Assembly: GCA_964630755.1 (NCBI GenBank)
Contig: CAZVYS010000003.1
Coordinates: 1-63,136 of the forward strand
Direction: 5' to 3'
DNA: 63,136 bases
Source of the DNA: CAZVYS01 sp964630755
GTDB lineage: Bacteria; Patescibacteriota; Microgenomatia; UBA1400; CG1-02-47-37
Shown: positions 33,649 through 42,431 of the stretch, in pieces
How positions within the stretch are numbered: position 1 is the stretch's first letter
Layout of the letters: each line of letters starts with the position of its first letter
Position numbers and translations under genes: made by a program
Notes under the pieces: generated by a model
What the model saw: only the letters and a program-made list of their open reading frames with translations
Told to the model about the DNA's origin: nothing
Database searches by the model: none

Positions 33649-33862
33649 CTTGATTTAACCGCTTCACTGCTTTATCTACATCTTTATCACTATATCCATG
33701 CACTTTCATTCCCTGTTCAAGAGTGTCAAAGCTAGAGGCAAAGCAACCAACACAATGCAAGCCATAATCCTCGGCCAAAATCCGACCTACTTTACGACTA
33801 GCTTGGACCAATTCACCCAAGTTCATCTTTCTATCAATGACTATTTTCTTAGTTTTTGCCAT
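33626..33862 (-). CDS. DUF1858 redox-disulfide domain protein
   Basis: 78 residues from ATG 33862. LGELVQASRKVGRILAEDYGLHCVGCFAS contains the CxxC of the DUF1858 family, often found near hybrid-cluster or iron-sulphur genes. It is the last gene of the suf operon and overlaps sufU by 22 nt. Probably a redox or sulphur-handling accessory (inference). Confidence 0.83.
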   Translation of the reverse strand: MAKTKKIVIDRKMNLGELVQASRKVGRILAEDYGLHCVGCFASSFDTLEQGMKVHGYSDKDVDKAVKRLNQVIQGKKK

Positions 33863-34197
33863 GCTTGAAGCCCTAGTGTAGCACATTTCTTTCGAGCGCT
33901 ACTAATTGGTATCCCTAATTTATCTAACATCTTTTTCTCATCTAAGCTCGTTAACTCTTTCAAGTTCTTGCCTTTAATCATCTCCGTTAACATGCTAGTA
34001 GAGGCCAAGCTAATCGCACACCCCTCCCCTTCAAACTTAATCTCTTCTACTTTGCCCTTATTTATCTTTACTCCCATCTTAACCACATCCCCGCAATGAC
34101 TATTTCTCTGTTTCACCACTTGATCCATTTTTTTTAATCCTCCAAAATTCCGAGGGTTCTTAAAATGATCTAATATCTCTTCTTTATATACCTTCAT
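33841..34197 (-). CDS. sufU: SufU-type iron-sulphur scaffold/sulphur-transfer protein
   Basis: 118 residues of the NifU_N/SufU family, which accepts sulphur from SufS. Seen: ILDHFKNPRNFG (8-19) and the three zinc/cluster Cys in NSHCGD, GEGCAIS and RKKCATLG, with the Asp in CGD. Normal length. It lies 30 nt after sufS; a long perfect hairpin (34203-34233) sits between. Confidence 0.93.
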   Translation of the reverse strand: MKVYKEEILDHFKNPRNFGGLKKMDQVVKQRNSHCGDVVKMGVKINKGKVEEIKFEGEGCAISLASTSMLTEMIKGKNLKELTSLDEKKMLDKLGIPISSARKKCATLGLQAWQKLRK

Positions 34198-34202
34198 AAA
34201 TC

Positions 34203-34233
34203 AAATAAACAAGGTTACGAACCTTGTTTATTT
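34203..34233. repeat. 14-bp perfect hairpin between sufS and sufU (compact F2)
   Basis: AAATAAACAAGGTT acg AACCTTGTTTATTT. The GGTT-nCG-AACC core matches the hairpins at 44224-44271. It could lower read-through into sufU; the trailing TTTATTT is terminator-like. Confidence 0.72.
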
Positions 34234-35448
34234 AAACACCTCCCCAACCTTCTTAATCCCCTCCACTAACCCATCTACATCATTCTCATTGTTATACACA
34301 TAAAAACTAGCTCTAGTTGTTGCCGTCAATCCCAGTCGCTCATGCAAAGGCATAGTGCAATGATGCCCCGATCTTACCGCCACTCCCCCACTATTTAACA
34401 CTTCAGCCACATCATGCGCATGCACTCCATCAACCGCGAATGTTACCACTCCCCCTCTAATCTCTATATCTTTAGGGCCAATCAACTTCACTCCCTTAAT
34501 CTTTTCTATCTTAAGTAGTGCATATTCTGTCAGTTTTTTCTCATGTTCTCGAATATTTTTCAATCCAAGTTTATTATGATACTCAACCGCCTCAGCCAAC
34601 CCAATAGCTCCACCCACATTTGGCGTACCTGCTTCCCATTTTTCTTGATCCTTAGCCCATTTAGAACTATCTTTATTAACCTCACTAATCATTCCCCCAC
34701 GAGTCATAAACACCCCCCCTTCATCCTGAACTAATTTTCTTATATATATTCCAGAAAAACCCAGTGGCGCCATCATCTTATGTCCAGCAATCACCAAAAA
34801 GTCACACTTGAGCTTTTTTACATCTACTCCTATATGTTGAACGCTCTGAGCCGCATCAATTAACACTCTTGCCCCCATTTTTTTCGCCATCTTGATAATC
34901 TTTTCCACCGGATTAATCACTCCAGTTGTATTAGATACATGAACTAAAGCCACCAACTTAGTTTTCTTGCTTAACTTCTTCTTAAGATCTTTCATATCCA
35001 ATAACCCCTTATCTGTCACCTCAACTACTTGTAGCTTCACTCCTTTTCTTTTAGCCACCTGCTGCCAAGGCACTAGATTAGCATGATGTTCCATCTCGGT
35101 GGTTAAGATCTCATCCCCTGGCTTTAGATTTCTAAAAGCCCAGGCCCAAGCTATTAGATTAATTCCCTCAGTCGCGTTACTTACAAACACCAGCTCATCA
35201 CTTCTTGCTCCAATAAATTCAGCCACAATCTTTCTTGATTCTTCATACATCAAACTAGCTTCTTCGCTTAAAGCATGAATCCCCCGATGAACATTAGCAT
35301 TATGCTTTTTATAATACTCACTCACCGCTTCAATTACTTGAGCCGGCTTTTGGCTACTAGCCGCATTATCTAAATAAACCAACCGTTTACCATTCACTTT
35401 TCTTATCAGTATTGGAAAGTCTTTTTTAATCTGATTAACATTAAGCAT
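34228..35448 (-). CDS. sufS: Cysteine desulfurase SufS
   Basis: PLP enzyme that takes sulphur from cysteine for cluster assembly, 406 residues. Seen: N-terminal YLDNAASSQKP (25-35), EGINLIAWAW, PLP-lysine motif VIAGHKMMAPLGFSG (Lys about 223), and the catalytic Cys in VRSGHHCTMPLHERLG (about 364). Group II desulfurase length and loop. Its start overlaps the end of sufD by 8 nt. Confidence 0.96.
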   Translation of the reverse strand: MLNVNQIKKDFPILIRKVNGKRLVYLDNAASSQKPAQVIEAVSEYYKKHNANVHRGIHALSEEASLMYEESRKIVAEFIGARSDELVFVSNATEGINLIAWAWAFRNLKPGDEILTTEMEHHANLVPWQQVAKRKGVKLQVVEVTDKGLLDMKDLKKKLSKKTKLVALVHVSNTTGVINPVEKIIKMAKKMGARVLIDAAQSVQHIGVDVKKLKCDFLVIAGHKMMAPLGFSGIYIRKLVQDEGGVFMTRGGMISEVNKDSSKWAKDQEKWEAGTPNVGGAIGLAEAVEYHNKLGLKNIREHEKKLTEYALLKIEKIKGVKLIGPKDIEIRGGVVTFAVDGVHAHDVAEVLNSGGVAVRSGHHCTMPLHERLGLTATTRASFYVYNNENDVDGLVEGIKKVGEVFK

Positions 35449-36025
35449 ATATCTGCTCCCTTACTTGTTTTTTAATTTTACCATTCCCTATCTTATTTAA
35501 AACTTCATCCAAGAAACCTTTCTCAATCACTGATTCCGCTTCACTTTTAGATATCCCCCGACTCATTAAATAAAACAACTGCTCTTCATCAATCTTTGAC
35601 ACCGTCGCCGCATGTGAAGCTCTCACATCATCAGCCTCAATTTCTAAGCTCGGTTCCGCCACTGCCTGGACCCTATCACCCATTAGCAACACCTTCTCAG
35701 TTAAAAAGTCAGTTACTTGATGACAATCTTTATCAATCCTAATCATTCCTTTTACCTCAGCCTTAGCTTCACCATTTAACACTCCATGAAGCTCTGTTTC
35801 TGCGTGTGTATTGCGCGCCCTATGATTGGTCTTGGTCGAAATCACATAATCTCCTTTTACTGCTCTCATTGCTACCAAAAGGCAGGCCTTCGCCCCTTCA
35901 ACCATCAAGTCAATCCTTACCTTATACTCTCCAGGTCTTAAAACCACCATTACCACCACTACCTTATTATTTTTGTTAACTTTAATTGTTTCTCTTACTG
36001 GTTTATTAATCAGGATATATTTCAT
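35441..36025 (-). CDS. sufD: SufD-like protein (short, core domain only)
   Basis: 194 residues, much shorter than typical SufD (~430). It holds the SufBD beta-helix core end: NHRARNTHAETELHGVLNGEA, a long beta region and the conserved EEQLFYLMSRGISKSEAESVIEKGFLDEVL tail. It lacks the N-terminal half, so SufB probably provides most of the scaffold. It overlaps sufB by ATGA (36022-36025). Confidence 0.88.
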   Translation of the reverse strand: MKYILINKPVRETIKVNKNNKVVVVMVVLRPGEYKVRIDLMVEGAKACLLVAMRAVKGDYVISTKTNHRARNTHAETELHGVLNGEAKAEVKGMIRIDKDCHQVTDFLTEKVLLMGDRVQAVAEPSLEIEADDVRASHAATVSKIDEEQLFYLMSRGISKSEAESVIEKGFLDEVLNKIGNGKIKKQVREQIYA

Positions 36026-37443
36026 CCCACACTCCCCTCCATCTCCATCTCAATCAACCGATTCATCTCGACCGCATACTCCAACGGCAATTTTTTAACC
36101 ACCGGCTCCACAAACCCATTTACAATCATCCCCATTGCTTCCTGCTCAGTTAAGCCCCGACTCATTAAATAAAACAACTGCTCTTCCCCTACCCTACTCA
36201 CCGTCGCTTCATGCTCCAAACTTGAATCTTGCTCTAAAATCTTATTAGTCGGATAAGTATCACTCCGGGAGTGTGAGTCTAATATTAAGGCATCACAAAT
36301 CACTTTAGACTTAGCCCTCCTAGCTCCCTTATTCATCTGCACTAAACCCCTGTAGCTATTTCTGCCCCCACCCAAACTAATCGATTTACTCACAATCACG
36401 CTCTTAGTATCTCTAGCTAAATGAACTGCTTTACTACCCACATCCTGATGCTGTCCTTCACCAGCCACCGCAATCGACAAAGTTTCACCTCTGGCTCCCT
36501 TTTCAGCTAAAATAAAGCCCGGATATTTCATGGTAAGCTTACTGCCAATATTGGCATCCGTCCAGATCATCTCTGCTTTCTCTCCCACCCAAGCTCTCTT
36601 GGTTACTAGATTATATATATTCTTATACCAATTCTGAACCGTCGTATACTGACATCTTGCTTTCTTTTCCACCACTATCTCTACCACTGCCGCATGAAGG
36701 CTCTGCTTACTGTAAGCTGGAGCCGTACAACCCTCACTATAGTGCACTTCAGCCCCTTCATCCACAATTATCAAAGTCCGTTCAAACTGGCCAAATTGAG
36801 GTGCATTAATTCGAAAATAAGCCTGCAAAGGCTTTTCTGCTTTTACTCCTTTAGGCACATACACAAAACTACCTCCAGACCAAACCGCGCTATTCAAAGC
36901 CGCAAACTTATTATCCCCCATCGATATCACCTTACCCCAATGCTTTCTAACTAATTCTGGATACTGCTTAACCGCCTCATCCATCGACAAAAAAATCACT
37001 CCTTTTTTCTCTAACTCCTTCAACAAAGATCCATAAACCACTGTGCTATCATATTGACTCTTCACTCCTGCCAACCATTTTTTCTCAGCCTCAGGTATTT
37101 TTAACTTATCAAAAGTCTGCTTAACTTCTTCTGGCACGTCTTCCCATTTTTTCTCTGTATTTTTCGAAGGTTCTATATAATAAGTTAGCTTATTAAAATC
37201 TATCTTAGATAAATCTCCACCCCATCTAGGCATCTTCTTTTTATTAAAAATCTTTAAAGCTTCAAGCCTTAGCTTAAGCATCCAGTTAGGCTCTTTTTTC
37301 TTTTTAGAAATCTCTCGAACCACTGCCTCACTCAGCCCTTTTTTGGTCTTAAACACTGGCTTTACTTTATCTTTAAAACCATATTTATAATCAGCAGAAA
37401 ACTTAGAGTTCATATCATCTGTCAGTTTTTGATACGCAGCCAT
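36022..37443 (-). CDS. sufB: SufB Fe-S cluster assembly scaffold
   Basis: Scaffold of the SufBCD complex, 473 residues from ATG 37443 (a start at 37470 adds 9 doubtful residues, and neither has a clear ribosome site). Seen: KKEPNWMLKLRLEALKIF (N-terminal helix), SGGSFVYVPKGV, GCTAPAYSKQSLHAAVVEI with a conserved Cys, and the EEQLFYLMSRGLTEQEA tail. A 6-bp hairpin (37469-37485) lies in the 104-nt gap after sufC. Confidence 0.95.
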   Translation of the reverse strand: MAAYQKLTDDMNSKFSADYKYGFKDKVKPVFKTKKGLSEAVVREISKKKKEPNWMLKLRLEALKIFNKKKMPRWGGDLSKIDFNKLTYYIEPSKNTEKKWEDVPEEVKQTFDKLKIPEAEKKWLAGVKSQYDSTVVYGSLLKELEKKGVIFLSMDEAVKQYPELVRKHWGKVISMGDNKFAALNSAVWSGGSFVYVPKGVKAEKPLQAYFRINAPQFGQFERTLIIVDEGAEVHYSEGCTAPAYSKQSLHAAVVEIVVEKKARCQYTTVQNWYKNIYNLVTKRAWVGEKAEMIWTDANIGSKLTMKYPGFILAEKGARGETLSIAVAGEGQHQDVGSKAVHLARDTKSVIVSKSISLGGGRNSYRGLVQMNKGARRAKSKVICDALILDSHSRSDTYPTNKILEQDSSLEHEATVSRVGEEQLFYLMSRGLTEQEAMGMIVNGFVEPVVKKLPLEYAVEMNRLIEMEMEGSVG

Positions 37444-37547
37444 ACAAATTTTCAGCGCACAACGCCTCATCTGATTCAGTCAGATAGCTGTGAACACTAC
37501 TAAAATTTCTGTATGGCGAGTCAAGCAAAAGCTGACACCATTTATAT

Positions 37548-38276
37548 TCAAATCCCTTCATAGCCTTTTTTCTCAAGCTCCTTAACCAACTTAAGACCAC
37601 CTTCTTTAACCACTTTCCCTTTTTTAATCACCACTACTCGATCAGGCTTAACATACTCCAAAATCCGCTGATAGTGAGTAATTAGTAGCACCCCAATCCT
37701 TGGATTATCCTTCTTCACTTGATTTATCCCTTCAGCCACAATCTTTAAAGCATCAATGTCCAAACCCGAATCTGTCTCGTCTAATATGGCTAACTTAGGC
37801 CTCAAAACCGCCATCTGCAAAACCTCCATCTTCTTCTTCTCTCCACCCGAAAACCCTTCGTTAACCGATCTTTCCAACAATTCTTTATTGACCTTTAATT
37901 TCTTAGCTTGTTTATTAAGTAACTCCCTAAACTCAAGCGGGGAAATCTTTTTATTCTGAATCTTTTGAAAAGCCAGTCTCAAAAACTGACTTACTCCCAC
38001 CCCCGTCACACCCACTGGGTATTGAAATCCTAAAAAAATCCCTTTTTTAGCTCTCTCATCTGGAGAAAACTTGTTAAGCTCTATCTTACCTAGCTTCATC
38101 AATCCAGAAGCTGCTTTATACTGTGGATGTCCAGCCAAAGTATAAGCCAACGTACTCTTTCCAGACCCATTCGGCCCCATCACTGCCACCACTTCACCCC
38201 TGTTAACCTTCAAGGAGAGTCCTTGCAGGATCAACTTTTTATTAACTTTCACTTTAAGGTTTTTTACATCCAACAT
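37548..38276 (-). CDS. sufC: SufC ATPase
   Basis: ABC-type ATPase of the SUF system, 242 residues. Walker A GPNGSGKST (34-42), the Q-loop FQYPVGVTG, signature FSGGEKKKMEVLQ (about 143-155), Walker B LAILDETDSGLD (about 164-175) and the H-switch TH. ATG lies 1 nt after the Rrf2 stop, so they are one transcript. A weak imperfect palindrome CAAGGAGAGTCCTTG (38213-38227) lies near its 5' end. Confidence 0.96.
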   Translation of the reverse strand: MLDVKNLKVKVNKKLILQGLSLKVNRGEVVAVMGPNGSGKSTLAYTLAGHPQYKAASGLMKLGKIELNKFSPDERAKKGIFLGFQYPVGVTGVGVSQFLRLAFQKIQNKKISPLEFRELLNKQAKKLKVNKELLERSVNEGFSGGEKKKMEVLQMAVLRPKLAILDETDSGLDIDALKIVAEGINQVKKDNPRIGVLLITHYQRILEYVKPDRVVVIKKGKVVKEGGLKLVKELEKKGYEGI

Positions 38277-38277
38277 A

Positions 38278-38673
38278 CTACCGGGCTAAATCTTTAATAG
38301 TCACTTTAGCTAGCTGCTTTTCCACTGCTTTACTTAAGCCACTCATCAAATCTTTATGACCACACCAGGATTCACATCCACAAACTTCCCCGCTCATGCA
38401 CTTCACTGGCTTCACTGGACCTTCAAGTGCCTTAATCACTTCACCTACTTTTATTTTACTAGCTAATTTAGCCAGTAAATATCCCCCTTCTCTACCCTCT
38501 TTACTTTTGAGTAGCTTAGCCTTTTTAAGCTTAACCGCTACTTTGCTTAAAAACCGATACGGCAAACCTCGTTTTTCTGCCCAATCTTTTAACCCCACCA
38601 TTTCTTTAGGCTTTCGGGCTAGTTCCACCACTAAAAGCAAGCCAAGCTCCACCTCTCGAGATATCTTTAACAT
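38278..38673 (-). CDS. Rrf2-family iron-sulphur regulator
   Basis: 131 residues. Winged helix (KISREVELGLLLVVELAR...LPYRFLSKVAVKLKKAKLLKSKEGREGGYLLAK) followed by CMSGEVCGCESWC (C-x5-C-x-C-x3-C, about 93-107), an IscR-like cluster site. It heads the suf operon and probably represses it when clusters are plentiful. A hairpin at 38701-38727 separates it from pgk. Confidence 0.9.
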   Translation of the reverse strand: MLKISREVELGLLLVVELARKPKEMVGLKDWAEKRGLPYRFLSKVAVKLKKAKLLKSKEGREGGYLLAKLASKIKVGEVIKALEGPVKPVKCMSGEVCGCESWCGHKDLMSGLSKAVEKQLAKVTIKDLAR

Positions 38674-38700
38674 ATGTCTTGTCCCGCTTGAAACATCGGG

Positions 38701-38727
38701 AAACTCCTCCTTTATTAGGGGGAGTTT
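38701..38727. terminator. Hairpin between pgk and the Rrf2/suf operon
   Basis: AAACTCCTCC tttattag GGGGAGTTT, with no clear T-run in either direction. May be an attenuating or processing hairpin. Confidence 0.5.
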
Positions 38728-38736
38728 ACCACAATC

Positions 38737-39966
38737 CTACTTATCTAGTAAAGCTTCTATTCCCGGCATCGGCCGATCAGCAATATACTGCAAGGTGGCT
38801 CCACCAGCTACCGATACATGCGAATATCTAAAAATCAAGCCAAAATTTTCAGCTAATCCCGCCGTATCTCCACCAGCTAAAATACTTATCTCAGGATATT
38901 CTGCTACAGCCTCAGCTGCCCGCAAAGTTCCACTTCTAAATCTAGAATCCTCATATTTCCCCATCGGCCCATCCCAAAAGACTGTTTTAGAATCTTTAAT
39001 TATCTTTAAAAACTTCTCAGTTGTCTTTGGCCCAATATCCAAAAACACCCACGACTTATCTAGCTTGTCGCCTTTAGTTAAATCAACCAACTTATGTTCT
39101 TTTGGATCTTCTATTTCATCAGCTGCCACCAAATCTTCAGGCACTACTATTTTATCTCCATACTCCTCCATTAATTTCTTGCTCTCCTCCACTGGATCTA
39201 TCTTAGTTTTCTTAGCTTTATCCACAAATGGCTCCTCCAAAAACGACTCGCCCACCTCAACTCCTTTCGCCTTTAAAAAGTTATTAGCCACTGCTCCACC
39301 AATCAACACCTTGTCAGCTTTATCAATTAAATGCCTAATTGCCTTAATCTTGTCATAAACCTTGGTTCCTCCAACCATTAAAGTCAATGGTTTCTGAGGG
39401 TTTTTCTTTAGCCGATCAAACACCTCCATCTCTCCTTCCATATATAATCCTGCCACTGTTGGAATATGCCTTGGCACTCCAGTCACCGAAGCGTGTACCC
39501 GATGAGCATGCCCAAAAGCATCCATCACCATCAAATCACCATTAGAGGCTATCTGTTTTGCAAACTTATCATCATCTGCTTCTTCACCTGGATAAAACCG
39601 CGTATTCTCAAGCATCACCATCTCGCCTGGTTTCATCTTAGAAATAAAATCTTGCACCTTTGGACCAACCAACTCAGGCAAATGCTTTACCTCTCTATTA
39701 ATCAAGCTCGACATTCTTTTAGCCACTGGCGCCAAACTCAATTCTGGAACCACCTTGCCACCCGGCCTCTCAAGCCAAGAAATAAAAATAATCTTGCATT
39801 TCTTCTCAAGTAAATGAAAAATCGATGGAAAATATGCTTTAATTCGAACATCTGATACTGGCACTGTCTCGCCAATTCCATTCTCTTTAAGCTTGATATT
39901 AAAATCACAATGATGAATCACTCTTTTTCCTGCTAAATCAATCTCTCTTAATGTTTTTTTATTCAT
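38737..39966 (-). CDS. pgk: Phosphoglycerate kinase, divergent substrate motifs
   Basis: Glycolytic ATP-forming kinase, 409 residues. Seen: HHCDFNIKL (Asp21, Asn23) for RVDFNVP, ENTRFYPGEEAD, MDAFGHAHRVHAS, GGTKVYDKI, VFWDGPMGKYE and AGGDTAGLA. Changed: the SHLGRP loop is SWLERPGG (His64 to Trp, Gly to Glu; Arg67 kept), and the leading Arg of RVDFN is His. Probably functional since the overall fold and nucleotide site are intact. It lies 22 nt after fba in a glpX-fba-pgk operon. Confidence 0.93.
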   Translation of the reverse strand: MNKKTLREIDLAGKRVIHHCDFNIKLKENGIGETVPVSDVRIKAYFPSIFHLLEKKCKIIFISWLERPGGKVVPELSLAPVAKRMSSLINREVKHLPELVGPKVQDFISKMKPGEMVMLENTRFYPGEEADDDKFAKQIASNGDLMVMDAFGHAHRVHASVTGVPRHIPTVAGLYMEGEMEVFDRLKKNPQKPLTLMVGGTKVYDKIKAIRHLIDKADKVLIGGAVANNFLKAKGVEVGESFLEEPFVDKAKKTKIDPVEESKKLMEEYGDKIVVPEDLVAADEIEDPKEHKLVDLTKGDKLDKSWVFLDIGPKTTEKFLKIIKDSKTVFWDGPMGKYEDSRFRSGTLRAAEAVAEYPEISILAGGDTAGLAENFGLIFRYSHVSVAGGATLQYIADRPMPGIEALLDK

Positions 39967-39967
39967 A

Positions 39968-40002
39968 ACTTGCCTCGACTTTGGCGGGTTAGTCCGACAA
40001 CC
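39968..40002. repeat. Short element between fba and pgk (F4)
   Basis: Minus strand ACCCGCCAAAGTCGAGGCAAG. Close to a piece of the cobalamin riboswitch (ACCCGCCTAAGGTCGAAGCAGG, 16619-16642). Overlaps the end of fba. Confidence 0.4.
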
Positions 40003-41398
40003 CTCTCACTTCTTCAACTTTTTCTTTTCCTGTCATAAAATCTCTAAATGTTTTGTGCATCTCTACTCCCTTAATCCACTTTTTAGCTAATTTCTCTGTA
40101 TTTGCCACCTTAAGTTCTTTATATAAAAACTTTAACCTTTCTATCAAAGCTTCTCGAATTTCTGTTTTTACTTCTTTGTCCATTAAATAACATTCTTTTT
40201 TAAATCGACCCCAGGCCTTCTTTCGCAGTTTATAATGAAACTGCTCATCTGTCTGATCCTTGCCTCTTTCATCTTTCTTTTCTTCATCAAGCCATTTATA
40301 CATCTTATCTAATAATTCTTTAGGAAAACTCTTGTGATCCATCATAATGTTTTGAAACCCAGTCGCTAAATGCACTTCAACTGCCTCTGCCTTAACAAAC
40401 TCCTTAAAATACTTATCAGGCAAGGTCGAAGCTCCATGTTGAACCGAACCACCAATCTTTAACTTTCTACAAGCCTTAGAAATCTCTCCTAAAACCTTAA
40501 AATCAACACTAATATCCGCCAAGCTTCCATCTTGAAGCACCACTCCACCATGACTCGTTCCTGTCGCCACACTAATCTTGCTCATTCCCTCCACACCTTC
40601 TTTCAACCCACTATTAAAACCATTTATATATGCTTCAAAATCTTTGACAGTCGAATTTTTGCCTCCAATATGCCCAATCTCACCTCCTATGCTAACACTC
40701 ACTCCTTCAGGCTCAATCTCCCGAATAAACTCAAACATTTCTAAAGAATACTTTATGTTCCCTTCTTGCTGTTCTATCTCAGTTTCTTTATCAAGATCCA
40801 CCAATGTCGACATATCAATATCTATATTCAAAAATCCATTCTCTATCGCCTCAGCCGTCAATTCTTTAATCGACTCCATCTCTCCAGTCTTTGGCACACC
40901 TGGCTTGTCCGCTTTAGCTTGAAAATGGTCTGCTTGTATTGGCACTCCACCTCTAAAGCCTTCTCGAATTGCTCCAGCCAGCATCATGCAAGCATACTCA
41001 GCCGGAGGTTGATCAGTATATCCCATCTCTGATCTTGCTAGCTCGCAAATCAACACACCTGTTTTAGTTTCTTTAGCTGCCTTAAACACCGACCTTGCCA
41101 TATCATAGCCCATTCCCCTTAAATTCATGGCTGGCACTGTAAAATCTAAGGGCGCTTCTTCCCTGCCACGAGCCATGTACAAATCATTAATTGAAGCTGG
41201 CTTTACTCCAACATACTGGCCCACTTCCCAAATAAGCCATTTACAAGCTGCTTTTTCATTCTCACTTCCCAGCACCACCATTTCTGCCACTTTATCCCAT
41301 TGTTCACCCTCTAGCTTATTCTCCACCACTGCCATTATTTTATTATCTTCAACTTCCACCATTCCAGAAATTAACTTTAAGACTGTGCTAGGTAGCAT
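39989..41398 (-). CDS. fba: Class II fructose-bisphosphate aldolase family protein
   Basis: 469 residues, metal-dependent aldolase family, longer than the ~340-360 of E. coli type. Seen: VPIQADHFQAKAD (zinc His in ADHFQ), GEIGHIGG, GTSHGGVV and KIGGSVQHGAST, the metal and phosphate sites of class II aldolases. N-terminal ~70 and C-terminal ~100 helical residues are extra. GGAG precedes ATG 41398. Placed between glpX and pgk, consistent with gluconeogenic/glycolytic flux. Confidence 0.9.
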   Translation of the reverse strand: MLPSTVLKLISGMVEVEDNKIMAVVENKLEGEQWDKVAEMVVLGSENEKAACKWLIWEVGQYVGVKPASINDLYMARGREEAPLDFTVPAMNLRGMGYDMARSVFKAAKETKTGVLICELARSEMGYTDQPPAEYACMMLAGAIREGFRGGVPIQADHFQAKADKPGVPKTGEMESIKELTAEAIENGFLNIDIDMSTLVDLDKETEIEQQEGNIKYSLEMFEFIREIEPEGVSVSIGGEIGHIGGKNSTVKDFEAYINGFNSGLKEGVEGMSKISVATGTSHGGVVLQDGSLADISVDFKVLGEISKACRKLKIGGSVQHGASTLPDKYFKEFVKAEAVEVHLATGFQNIMMDHKSFPKELLDKMYKWLDEEKKDERGKDQTDEQFHYKLRKKAWGRFKKECYLMDKEVKTEIREALIERLKFLYKELKVANTEKLAKKWIKGVEMHKTFRDFMTGKEKVEEVRGLSD

Positions 41399-41409
41399 AT
41401 TTCTCCTTT

Positions 41410-42372
41410 TTACAACCGATAATCTATCTTCTTTTTATCAAACACATGCGTGGTATCAATTAACCTCACCTTTTCAGTTTGGGTGCTCATCACTAACGTA
41501 TGAGTCCTCGCTCCTCCACCAAAAAATCTTACTCCTTTCAAAATATCACCCTTAGTTACTCCAGTAGCACAAAATATTATCTCTTTACCGCTAGCTAGCT
41601 CTTCATGCGAATAAATCTTTTTTAACACTCCTCCCATCTTCTTTAATCTTTGCTCATCTTCTTTGCTGCGAGGTCTAAACCTAGCCTGCATCTCACCTTT
41701 TAAACATCGAATCGCTGCTGCTGTCATCACTCCCTCAGGCGCCGCCCCCACTCCCATAACCGCATGTACTCCAGTTCCCCTCATGCAAGCCGCCACTCCT
41801 GGCAACAAATCTCCGTCTGGAATCAACTTCACCCTGGCTCCTGCTTCTCTAATATTTGCAATTAACTCATCATGCCTATCTCTTTTAAGAACCACTACCA
41901 CCAAATCTCTTATCTCTCTATTAAGTCCTTTAGCAATCTCCATTAAGTTTTTTTTAACTGGGGCATCCAAATCTACTCTCCCTGTAGCCGCCGGACCGAC
42001 TATCAACTTCTCCATGTACGTATCTGGAGCATGAAACAATCCACCTTTTTCACTAGCTGCTAAAACCGCGATCGCTCTTGGTCCTAAGCTAGCCGTTGCA
42101 TTAGTATTCTCAAGAGGATCAACCGCAATATCTACCGCTTTTCCCTCTCCAGTGCCTAGTTTTTCACCAATATATAACATAGGCGCTTCATCTCTCTCTC
42201 CTTCGCCTATTACCACTCGACCATTAAACTCAACTTTGTTTAAATGCTCTCGAATTGCCTTAACCGCCTCTTCATCTGCCCCTTCTTTATCCCCAAATCC
42301 AGCTGCCCTAGCTGCCCCAATTGCTCCGACTTCAGTCGCGTGTGATAGCTGTAAACCTAAACTATGTTCCAT
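41410..42372 (-). CDS. glpX: Fructose-1,6-bisphosphatase class II (GlpX)
   Basis: Gluconeogenic phosphatase, 320 residues from ATG 42372 (MEHSLGLQLSHATE, the family N-terminus). Seen: GEGERDEAPMLYIG (metal/substrate), AVDPLENTNATASLG (DPxEGT with Gly changed to Asn), VGAAPEGVMTAAAI and FCATGVTKGD. The upstream GTG would read through the promoter, so I reject it. It is promoted by TTGACA-17-TATAGT and divergent from the hydrogenase genes. Confidence 0.95.
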   Translation of the reverse strand: MEHSLGLQLSHATEVGAIGAARAAGFGDKEGADEEAVKAIREHLNKVEFNGRVVIGEGERDEAPMLYIGEKLGTGEGKAVDIAVDPLENTNATASLGPRAIAVLAASEKGGLFHAPDTYMEKLIVGPAATGRVDLDAPVKKNLMEIAKGLNREIRDLVVVVLKRDRHDELIANIREAGARVKLIPDGDLLPGVAACMRGTGVHAVMGVGAAPEGVMTAAAIRCLKGEMQARFRPRSKEDEQRLKKMGGVLKKIYSHEELASGKEIIFCATGVTKGDILKGVRFFGGGARTHTLVMSTQTEKVRLIDTTHVFDKKKIDYRL

Positions 42373-42382
42373 TGATCCCACC

Positions 42383-42411
42383 ACTATATCTTCCACTCCC
42401 TACTCTGTCAA
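42383..42411 (-). promoter_or_regulatory. Promoter of the glpX-fba-pgk operon
   Basis: -35 TTGACA at 42406-42411, 17-nt spacer, -10 TATAGT at 42383-42388 (minus strand), 10 nt before ATG 42372. This is among the best sigma-70-like promoters in the window. Confidence 0.8.
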
Positions 42412-42419
42412 GCTTGTGC

Positions 42420-42425
42420 TACACT
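42420..42425 (+). promoter_or_regulatory. -10 box TACACT, leaderless start of the hydrogenase small subunit
   Basis: TACACT then 6 nt then ATG 42432. It lies back to back with the glpX promoter. Confidence 0.5.
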
Positions 42426-42431
42426 AACTTT

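Noticed and set aside
37415..37600. Minus-strand frame between sufC and sufB
   Set aside because: Overlaps both genes in another frame and has no recognisable content.
42373..42396. Upstream GTG start for glpX
   Set aside because: Reads through the -10 box; family alignment begins at MEHSLGL.
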